6,038 nucleotides of DNA from NCBI GenBank assembly GCA_913056245.1, contig CAJXME010000082.1, positions 1 to 6,038 on the forward strand, given 5' to 3'. Source of the DNA: an uncultured Alphaproteobacteria bacterium (GTDB lineage: Bacteria > Pseudomonadota > Alphaproteobacteria > Puniceispirillales > UBA1172). Each line of letters starts with the position of its first letter. Position 1 is the first letter of the stretch. Under the pieces are notes generated by a model. That model searched no databases. It was not told the origin of the DNA and was given only the letters and a program-made list of their open reading frames with translations. The position numbers were made by a program, and so were the translations under genes. Of the stretch, positions 1-4,127 are shown one piece after another.

Positions 1-388
1 CTAATTTGCCCGCCGCCGAACGCACGATCGAAGACGCCGCCGTCATTAGCGCGGAATTGATGTTTCTGATCCGATAGACTGTGCGGCTGGCATCGATGAT
101 ACGGTAGAAGACGCTGGTTTGTAATTTAACCTCAACATTGTCTTTCGTGATGACGGAGATTTCCAAATCCCGCAATTGCCGCTCAAGAATGCTGATGCGA
201 TGCGCCACGCTATCGATATAAGGAATGATCAGCGACATGCCCGCGCTCAATGTCTTGCGGTATTTGCCGAAACGCTCGATCACAAAAACTTGCGATTGGG
301 GAACAATTTTCACCCCAAGATAAATGGTCACCAACACCAGAAACACAATAACGGAAACAACAATGATGTTTAGATGTTCTAATGCCAT
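1..388 (-). CDS. SPFH/stomatin-prohibitin family membrane protein, QmcA-like (partial, 3' end outside window)
   Basis: Reading the minus strand from the ATG at 388-386 gives 129 uninterrupted codons up to the window edge, so only the N-terminal part is visible. Residues 5-26 form one hydrophobic membrane anchor. VKIVPQSQVFVIERFGKY (26-43) follows, the classic start of an SPFH domain, then KTLSAGMSLIIPYID (45-59), VITKDNVEV (79-87), YRIIDASRTVYRI (95-107) and SSIVRSAAGK (119-128). This order matches QmcA/stomatin proteins, which assemble into membrane-associated oligomers and are often linked to membrane protein quality control. An NfeD-type partner commonly lies next to such genes but would be outside the window. 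The start is supported by a GAGGA Shine-Dalgarno seven bases upstream and a good promoter at 424-451. HflK/HflC are more distant relatives and fit less well. Family assignment is secure; the exact role is inferred. Confidence 0.9.
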   Translation of the reverse strand, partial: MALEHLNIIVVSVIVFLVLVTIYLGVKIVPQSQVFVIERFGKYRKTLSAGMSLIIPYIDSVAHRISILERQLRDLEISVITKDNVEVKLQTSVFYRIIDASRTVYRIRNINSALMTAASSIVRSAAGKL

Positions 389-423
389 ATTAGAATCCTC
401 TAATTAGTTGTTTTTATAATGTT

Positions 424-451
424 ATTCTATCAGGCGAGCCTTTCTTGTAAA
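424..451 (-). promoter_or_regulatory. Sigma-70-type extended -10 promoter of the SPFH gene
   Basis: On the minus strand, TTTACA (451-446) and TAGAAT (429-424) are 16 bases apart. Each matches the consensus hexamer at 5 of 6 positions, and TG stands one base before the -10, giving an extended -10 (TGATAGAAT). The -10 ends 35 bases before the ATG at 388. The SPFH gene can therefore be transcribed independently of the dehydrogenase gene upstream of it. Confidence 0.65.
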
Positions 452-483
452 GGGATTTCCGGAGATCAGTGGCAAGCAGGAGC

Positions 484-497
484 GTCCCCGAAGGAAC
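484..497 (-). terminator. Small UUCG-loop hairpin after the dehydrogenase gene (weak terminator candidate)
   Basis: Four bases after the TAG stop (503-501), the minus strand reads GTTCC-TTCG-GGGAC. This is a 5-bp stem with one G-U pair, closed by the very stable C(UUCG)G tetraloop. No U-tract follows, so it is a poor intrinsic terminator. It may instead be a 3'-end stabilising hairpin, or chance. Confidence 0.25.
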
Positions 498-500
498 AGT

Positions 501-1892
501 CTATAAAAACAATTTCCCCGGATTGAGGATGTTTTGCGGATCAAGGCTGGTTTTAATCGCCTGCATCACGTCCACGCTTTCGCCCAATTCTTGGCGAAGA
601 TATTTCCGCTTGCCTTGACCGATGCCATGCTCGCCTGTGCAAGTGCCGCCCATGGCAATCGCCCGTTCCGACAGACGGCTGGCAAAATCAGCGATCGCTT
701 GATAGGCCGCGTCATCGCCCGGCATGGCGAGCGGCAGGACGTGGAAATTGCCATCCCCCACATGACCAATGATCGGCGCCATTAATCCCGTGGCTTCGAT
801 ATCGCGGCGGGTTTCTTCAACGCATTCAGCGAGACGAGAGATCGGCACGCAAACATCGGTGGAAATGCCTTCGGCGCCGGGCATTAAGGCAAGGCACGCC
901 CAAAACGCATCATGGCGGGCTTTCCATAATTTGGTTCGGGTTTCGGGATCAGTCGTCCATTCAAATGGGCGCGTGGTAAACTCCGACGCGATCTGGCCAA
1001 ACAATTCCGATTGTTCTTTGACGCTGTCTTCCGTGCCGTGAAATTCAAGCAGCAACAGCGGCTCTTCCGGCAAGGTCAGGTTTGAATATTGATTACACGC
1101 TTTGACTTGCAACGGGTCCAGCAATTCGATCCGCGCCACGGGGATGCCGTATTGGATGGTCATGATCACCGCGTTGCACGCCGCTTCCACGGAAGGAAAA
1201 GAGCAAATCCCCCCGGCGATTTGATCCGGAATGCCTTGCAGTTTTAAGGTCAATTCCGTGATCACCCCAAGCGTGCCTTCGGAGCCGATCATCAAGCGGG
1301 TAAGGTCATAACCTGCCGATGATTTTTTCGCGCGCGTGCCGGTGCGGATGATGCGGCCATCGGCCATCACCGCTTCCAAGGCCAAGACATTGTCTTTCAT
1401 CGTGCCGTAACGCACGGCGTTGGTGCCGGAAGCGCGCGTCGCCGCCATGCCGCCCAGACTGGCATTCGCGCCGGGGTCGATGGGGAAGAACAAGCCTGTG
1501 TCGCGCAGATGCTCGTTCAATTTTTCGCGCGTCACGCCGGGTTGCACCACCACATCCAAGTCTTGAGAATGCACCGCTAAAATCTGATCCATCGCGTTCA
1601 TGTCGATCGACACCCCGCCATGGGCGGCGTTGACATGACCTTCGAGCGACGACCCCACGCCAAAAGGGATGATGGGGCAGCGGTATTCCGCGCAAACTTT
1701 CACAACATCCGCGACATCGTCTTTGTTCTGAGCAAACACCACGGCATCGGGCCATTCGCTGCCGATCTGGGTGGTGGTGTGGCTGTGATTCTCGCGGACA
1801 GACTCAGCGGTCGAGACGCGATCGCCAAAACGTTGCTTGAGGACATCGATGGCCGTGGTAATCGCGGTTTGATCAAAAGTTTTATTCAGCAT
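501..1892 (-). CDS. FAD-dependent 2-hydroxyacid dehydrogenase, D-lactate dehydrogenase (cytochrome)/GlcD family
   Basis: The 463-residue protein is complete and of usual length for the single-subunit LDHD-like family. The N-terminal half is an FAD-binding PCMH domain: PFGVGSSLEGH (76-86), VVVQPGVTREKLN (114-126), FPIDPGANASLGGMAATRA (136-154) and GSEGTLGVITE (203-213) line the flavin site. The C-terminal FAD-oxidase domain has STDVCVP (344-350), the metal/substrate motif HVGDGNFH (377-384), the signature GEHGIGQGK (420-428) and a terminal NPGK (457-460). Such enzymes oxidise D-lactate or a related D-2-hydroxyacid to the keto acid and pass electrons to cytochrome c or quinone. There is no signal peptide, membrane segment or iron-sulfur domain. 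Glycolate or D-2-hydroxyglutarate cannot be excluded as substrate. The start follows a purine-rich AGAGAGG only three bases upstream, so the ribosome site is closely spaced. Transcription diverges from mraZ. Confidence 0.93.
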   Translation of the reverse strand: MLNKTFDQTAITTAIDVLKQRFGDRVSTAESVRENHSHTTTQIGSEWPDAVVFAQNKDDVADVVKVCAEYRCPIIPFGVGSSLEGHVNAAHGGVSIDMNAMDQILAVHSQDLDVVVQPGVTREKLNEHLRDTGLFFPIDPGANASLGGMAATRASGTNAVRYGTMKDNVLALEAVMADGRIIRTGTRAKKSSAGYDLTRLMIGSEGTLGVITELTLKLQGIPDQIAGGICSFPSVEAACNAVIMTIQYGIPVARIELLDPLQVKACNQYSNLTLPEEPLLLLEFHGTEDSVKEQSELFGQIASEFTTRPFEWTTDPETRTKLWKARHDAFWACLALMPGAEGISTDVCVPISRLAECVEETRRDIEATGLMAPIIGHVGDGNFHVLPLAMPGDDAAYQAIADFASRLSERAIAMGGTCTGEHGIGQGKRKYLRQELGESVDVMQAIKTSLDPQNILNPGKLFL

Positions 1893-1937
1893 ATGCCTCT
1901 CTTTTCAAGCAAACGACTTTATTGAGAAGATTTCAGT

Positions 1938-1957
1938 CTGGGATGATTGTGACCCAG
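1938..1957. promoter_or_regulatory. Operator-like dyad over the -10 of the dehydrogenase promoter
   Basis: CTGGG (1938-1942) and CCCAG (1953-1957) form a perfect 5-base inverted repeat with a 10-base spacer, about two helical turns overall. The predicted -10 (1946-1951) sits in the spacer, the usual geometry for a repressor site. The binding protein is unknown; no regulator gene is visible nearby. Confidence 0.3.
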
Positions 1958-1973
1958 CGATGTTAATTGTCAA
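1946..1973 (-). promoter_or_regulatory. Predicted promoter of the dehydrogenase gene
   Basis: On the minus strand a perfect TTGACA (1973-1968) is followed after 16 bases by CACAAT (1951-1946), which matches TATAAT at 4 of 6 positions. The -10 ends 53 bases before the ATG at 1892, leaving a short leader. The weak -10 lies wholly inside the dyad at 1938-1957, suggesting a controlled promoter. Confidence 0.5.
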
Positions 1974-1995
1974 TATAACCAAGTTATTCATGAAA

Positions 1996-2047
1996 GGTTA
2001 AATCCCATCCGATTCGCCGTTGCGGATGGGCGTAACCTATTGTTTTT
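1996..2047 (+). terminator. Two-part hairpin followed by a T-rich run, terminator-like on the plus strand
   Basis: GGTTA (1996-2000) pairs with TAACC (2033-2037). Inside, CCCATCCG (2004-2011) pairs perfectly with CGGATGGG (2023-2030) around an 11-base loop, with a small AAT/CG internal loop between the stems. TATTGTTTTTAA follows at once on the plus strand, which resembles an intrinsic terminator. No plus-strand gene ends here. It could stop antisense transcripts coming out of the dehydrogenase gene, end a small RNA, or insulate the mraZ promoter. On the minus strand the following sequence is not T-rich enough to terminate. Confidence 0.45.
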
Positions 2048-2052
2048 AATAA

Positions 2053-2067
2053 GAACATAACAAGAAC
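2053..2067. promoter_or_regulatory. LexA-box-like direct repeat GAAC-N7-GAAC (alphaproteobacterial SOS type)
   Basis: GAAC at 2053-2056 and GAAC at 2064-2067 are separated by exactly seven A/T-rich bases. Read on the minus strand this is GTTC-N7-GTTC, the known LexA-binding direct repeat of alphaproteobacteria. It lies about 105 bases upstream of the mraZ -35 and about 80 bases upstream of the dehydrogenase -35, overlapping no strong promoter I can see. The motif is seen directly; LexA binding is inferred. Confidence 0.35.
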
Positions 2068-2134
2068 AAATAGATTTATTGTTCAAAATCAATGGTATGC
2101 GGAAAATCTCTAAGAAATTACTCTAACTTATTGA

Positions 2135-2150
2135 AAAAAATACATTTTTT
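2135..2150. repeat. A-tract/T-tract inverted repeat upstream of the mraZ promoter
   Basis: AAAAAAT (2135-2141) and ATTTTTT (2144-2150) form a perfect 7-base dyad around AC. It lies about 22-38 bases upstream of the mraZ -35. Phased A/T tracts here could bend DNA or act as a distal UP-like element. Simple AT bias is an equally good explanation. Confidence 0.3.
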
Positions 2151-2168
2151 GAGGGATTTCTGGCATTT

Positions 2169-2214
2169 CCCATTGACGAACCATTATTTCCCATGCTATC
2201 CCATAATATCCCAT
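2169..2214 (-). promoter_or_regulatory. MraZ operator: five TGGGA-type boxes at about 10-base period
   Basis: CCCAT occurs on the plus strand at 2169, 2190, 2200 and 2210, with a degenerate ACCAT at 2180. The spacings are 11, 10, 10 and 10 bases. On the minus strand these read ATGGG, mostly followed by A, which matches the TGGGN repeats with 5-base spacers known to bind E. coli MraZ. All boxes lie on one face of the helix and cover the predicted mraZ -35 to -10 region, so MraZ binding should block RNA polymerase. The array fits autorepression of the dcw cluster and is longer than the three-repeat E. coli site. Confidence 0.8.
2173..2202 (+). promoter_or_regulatory. Predicted mraZ (dcw) promoter inside the MraZ box array
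   Basis: TTGACG (2173-2178) matches the -35 consensus at 5 of 6 positions. Eighteen bases on, TATCCC (2197-2202) is preceded by TG-C, an extended -10. The surrounding GCTATCCC resembles the GCTANAWC -10 of Caulobacter housekeeping promoters, which pair with TTGACGS. The start would fall near 2208-2210, giving a leader of about 120 bases. A second -10 candidate, CATAAT (2202-2207), lacks a well-placed -35. Confidence 0.55.
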
Positions 2215-2237
2215 AAAGTGTATTTAGGTGTAAATTT

Positions 2238-2285
2238 ATGGGCAAACGGCAGAAACCTTGGGGTTTGGATGGCTCCCTTGGATAG
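2238..2285 (+). CDS. Putative 15-residue leader ORF upstream of mraZ
   Basis: ATG at 2238 opens a 15-codon frame, MGKRQKPWGLDGSLG, ending at TAG (2283-2285). AGGTG (2226-2230) lies seven bases before the start, a plausible ribosome-binding site. The ORF starts about 30 bases after the predicted transcription start and ends 44 bases before the mraZ ATG. Its codons for Gly-Ser-Leu (2271-2279) contain the GCTCCCT that can pair with the mraZ Shine-Dalgarno region, so its translation could open that site. I recognise no known leader peptide. An ORF this short may occur by chance. Confidence 0.3.
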   Translation: MGKRQKPWGLDGSLG

Positions 2286-2325
2286 GCCAAACGAAAAAAT
2301 GAAGACCAAAACATCCACAGGGAGC
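2253..2325 (+). promoter_or_regulatory. Possible switchable mraZ leader structure with Shine-Dalgarno sequestration
   Basis: GCTCCCT (2272-2278) is perfectly complementary to AGGGAGC (2319-2325), which contains the mraZ Shine-Dalgarno. Two other stems are possible: AAACC (2253-2257) with GGTTT (2262-2266), and GTTTGG (2263-2268) with CCAAAC (2287-2292). They share bases 2263-2266 and so exclude each other, and the second places GCTCCCT in its loop. This suggests alternative folds controlling mraZ translation. It has not been folded computationally. Confidence 0.3.
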
Positions 2326-2329
2326 GGGC

Positions 2330-2815
2330 ATGATTTTTCTGTCCACATATGAAAACAAGATCGACAGCAAGGGTCGGATTTCCGTGCCAGCGCCGTTTCG
2401 CGCCACGCTCGAAGCCAACCAGCAACCGCTGATCATCACCCGATCCCTCACCGATAATTGCCTGCAAGGCCAAGGGTCACAGCGGATCAATCAAATTGTG
2501 GATATTCTGGATACAATGGACAGCCTGTCGCCGGACGTGCAAATCCTGCAAACCTTGCTGGCCGATGCCCATGACATGAAAATGGACAGCGAAGGCCGCA
2601 TCAGCCTGCCCGAAGATATGCTGGCTTTTGCGGAATTGAACACCACGGTGTTATTCGCCGGCATGGGGCGGTTGTTTGAAATTTGGAATCCTGAAGCCTA
2701 TCGCGACCGCGCCGCCACCCAGCGCGCCAAGGCAAAAGCCGAAGGTCTGCCGCAACTGGTGCTCAAACCCAATGCCCAGCCGCCTTCTGGTTCCGGCGGC
2801 AATAGGGAGTCATAA
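2330..2815 (+). CDS. mraZ: Transcriptional regulator MraZ
   Basis: The 161-residue protein has the two tandem SpoVT-AbrB-like halves typical of MraZ. Each carries the conserved DxxxR signature: DSKGRISVPAPFR (12-24) and DSEGRISLPEDML (86-98), with GMGRLFEIWNPEAY (111-124) closing the second half. E. coli MraZ is slightly shorter; the extra length is a low-complexity tail rich in Pro, Ser and Gly (148-161). MraZ forms ring-shaped oligomers that bind TGGGN repeats before its own gene and represses the division and cell wall cluster. Here such repeats lie at 2169-2214. The start at 2330 is supported by AGGGAG (2319-2324) five bases upstream and the family's usual N-terminus, here MIFLSTYENKID. 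It is the first gene of the operon; rsmH follows two bases after the stop. Confidence 0.97.
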   Translation: MIFLSTYENKIDSKGRISVPAPFRATLEANQQPLIITRSLTDNCLQGQGSQRINQIVDILDTMDSLSPDVQILQTLLADAHDMKMDSEGRISLPEDMLAFAELNTTVLFAGMGRLFEIWNPEAYRDRAATQRAKAKAEGLPQLVLKPNAQPPSGSGGNRES

Positions 2816-2817
2816 TC

Positions 2818-3777
2818 ATGGCGCTCCACCAGCCGGTAATGCTTAATGAAGTGGTGGAGGCGCTCAAGCCAGAGGATAACGCGACCTTTATCGACGCGAC
2901 CTTTGGCCGTGGCGGCTATACAAGCGCTATCCTTGACGCCGCCGCTTGCAATGTCCTTGCCCTTGATCGTGACCCTGACGCCATCGCCGCCGCCGCCAGC
3001 ATGGTCGCGGCGTATGAAGGGCGCTTGCAAGTCGTTGAGACCGCGTTTTCGCAATTGGCGGAAGCCGCCAGCGCCACCAAGGTCGGGCTGGTTGATGGGA
3101 TCGTTTTTGATCTGGGCTTATCGTCACCGCAAATTGATGAAGCGGAGCGCGGCTTTTCCTTCCGTCATGACGGGCCATTGGATATGCGGATGGAAAAATC
3201 CGGCGCTGATGCCGCGGATTTCATCAACAATGCGAGCGAGACTGATATCGCGCGGGTGCTCTGGGAATATGGCGAGGAACGCGCCTCACGGAGGATTGCC
3301 CGCGCTATTGTCAAAGCCCGCATGGATGCCCCCATCACCCGCACCAAAGCGCTGGCCGCGATTATTCAATCGGTAATGCCACGGCCAAAACCTGGTCAGA
3401 TTGACCCCGCCACGCGGTCTTTCCAAGCCATCCGCATCCATGTCAATGGCGAATTGGACGAAATCCGCAACGCGCTGATTGCCGCTGAACATCAATTGAA
3501 ACCCGGCGGCCGATTGGTGGTGGTCTCCTTCCATTCGCTCGAAGATCGTATTGTGAAGAATTTTATGATCACCCGTTCCGGTCAAGGCCCGCGGCCATCG
3601 CGTCATTTGCCGGATCAGCCTATGCCAGCGCCGGGCTTTACCTTGCCTCAACGCAAGCCGATTTCGCCAAGCGAGGCGGAAACCATCGCCAATCCCAGAG
3701 CGCGATCCGCGCGGCTGCGGCTGGCCATTCGCACTGAGGCCGACGCCCTTTCTCAACACGCAAGGGAGATGGCCTGA
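2818..3777 (+). CDS. rsmH: 16S rRNA (cytosine-1402-N4)-methyltransferase RsmH (MraW)
   Basis: This SAM-dependent enzyme N4-methylates C1402 in the decoding centre of 16S rRNA. The 319-residue protein has the usual family length and motifs in order: HQPVMLNEVVEAL (4-16), the SAM-binding FIDATFGRGGYT (24-35), LALDRDPDA (47-55), IVFDLGLSSPQID (95-107), GFSFRHDGPLDMRM (112-125), DPATRSFQAIRIHVN (196-210), GGRLVVVSFHSLEDR (230-244) and NPRARSARLR (292-301). The insert between the two halves of the methyltransferase fold carries the substrate-binding subdomain. The ATG follows the mraZ stop by two bases and has AGGGAG (2804-2809) eight bases upstream, inside the end of mraZ. Its TGA overlaps the ftsL ATG by one base. 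Nothing appears truncated. Confidence 0.98.
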   Translation: MALHQPVMLNEVVEALKPEDNATFIDATFGRGGYTSAILDAAACNVLALDRDPDAIAAAASMVAAYEGRLQVVETAFSQLAEAASATKVGLVDGIVFDLGLSSPQIDEAERGFSFRHDGPLDMRMEKSGADAADFINNASETDIARVLWEYGEERASRRIARAIVKARMDAPITRTKALAAIIQSVMPRPKPGQIDPATRSFQAIRIHVNGELDEIRNALIAAEHQLKPGGRLVVVSFHSLEDRIVKNFMITRSGQGPRPSRHLPDQPMPAPGFTLPQRKPISPSEAETIANPRARSARLRLAIRTEADALSQHAREMA

Positions 3778-4127
3778 TGTTACGGATGCGCGGCGTTATT
3801 TCTATTGTGGTGATCGCGGTTGGCGCTATCGGCGCGGGCATCGGCGCTTATGCCATTGAATCGATGATCCATGAGCGCGAGCAAAAAATCAGGCAATTGA
3901 CCGCCGAAATCATCGAAGAGCAAGAACGCATCACTGTTCTGGAAGCCGATTGGTCTTACTTGACCCGCCCATCGCGCATCCAAAGCCTGTCGCAAGAAAT
4001 GCTGTCCTTCAGCCCCATCGAAACCCAGCGCATCCTCACCCTCGATATGCTCGATGGCCAAGAGGGCGCGGAGACCGAACGCAAAAACGATCTTTATCGC
4101 ATCAAAGTGATTGAGGGAGACGGATGA
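3777..4127 (+). CDS. ftsL: Cell division protein FtsL
   Basis: This is a small bitopic membrane protein of 116 residues. A short N-terminal tail (MLRMRG) precedes one membrane segment (about 7-27) rich in Val, Ile, Gly and Ala. A charged heptad-like helix (about 31-58) follows, then LEADWSYLTRPSRIQSLS (55-72), the conserved block of alphaproteobacterial FtsL. FtsL joins FtsB and FtsQ in the inner membrane and activates the FtsW-FtsI septal synthase. Family sequence identity is low, so position between rsmH and ftsI and the topology carry much of the call. The start overlaps the rsmH stop (TGATG) with AGGGAG (3763-3768) eight bases before it; the ATGA end overlaps the ftsI start, indicating translational coupling. 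Confidence 0.93.
   Translation: MLRMRGVISIVVIAVGAIGAGIGAYAIESMIHEREQKIRQLTAEIIEEQERITVLEADWSYLTRPSRIQSLSQEMLSFSPIETQRILTLDMLDGQEGAETERKNDLYRIKVIEGDG

Noticed and set aside
176..373. 65-codon plus-strand ORF at the left end
   Set aside because: It is antisense to the SPFH gene, whose minus-strand reading gives clear family motifs.
1306..1755. 149-codon minus-strand ORF inside the dehydrogenase gene
   Set aside because: It is a shifted-frame shadow, rich in Arg and His, of a region that encodes the conserved FAD domain in the true frame.
1869..1897. Plus-strand promoter TTGATC-N17-TATGCC that could drive a small RNA ending at the hairpin
   Set aside because: Both hexamers match consensus poorly and lie in or beside the dehydrogenase coding start.
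1984..1992. DnaA-box-like TTATTCATG
   Set aside because: It differs from TTATNCACA at several positions, has no neighbouring boxes, and the context is not that of an origin.
2011..2015. GANTC (CcrM-type methylation) sites, here in the hairpin loop and also at 393-397 and 2807-2811
   Set aside because: Similar sites also occur inside genes, with no visible enrichment in promoters, so no regulatory claim is justified.
2046..2060. Possible CtrA site, TTAA-N7-ATAA
   Set aside because: Only 7 of 8 bases match the TTAA-N7-TTAA consensus in an AT-rich stretch where such matches are common, and it overlaps the better LexA-like repeat.
2092..2352. 86-codon plus-strand ORF across the mraZ promoter and leader
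   Set aside because: It covers the MraZ boxes and promoter, has a composition unlike a protein, no good ribosome site, and overlaps the mraZ start in another frame.
2123..2490. Two minus-strand ORFs opposite the start of mraZ
   Set aside because: They are antisense to the secure mraZ gene, lack recognisable motifs and overlap its promoter.
3286..3759. 157-codon minus-strand ORF opposite rsmH
   Set aside because: It is the antisense shadow of a conserved coding region, with no ribosome site or known motif.
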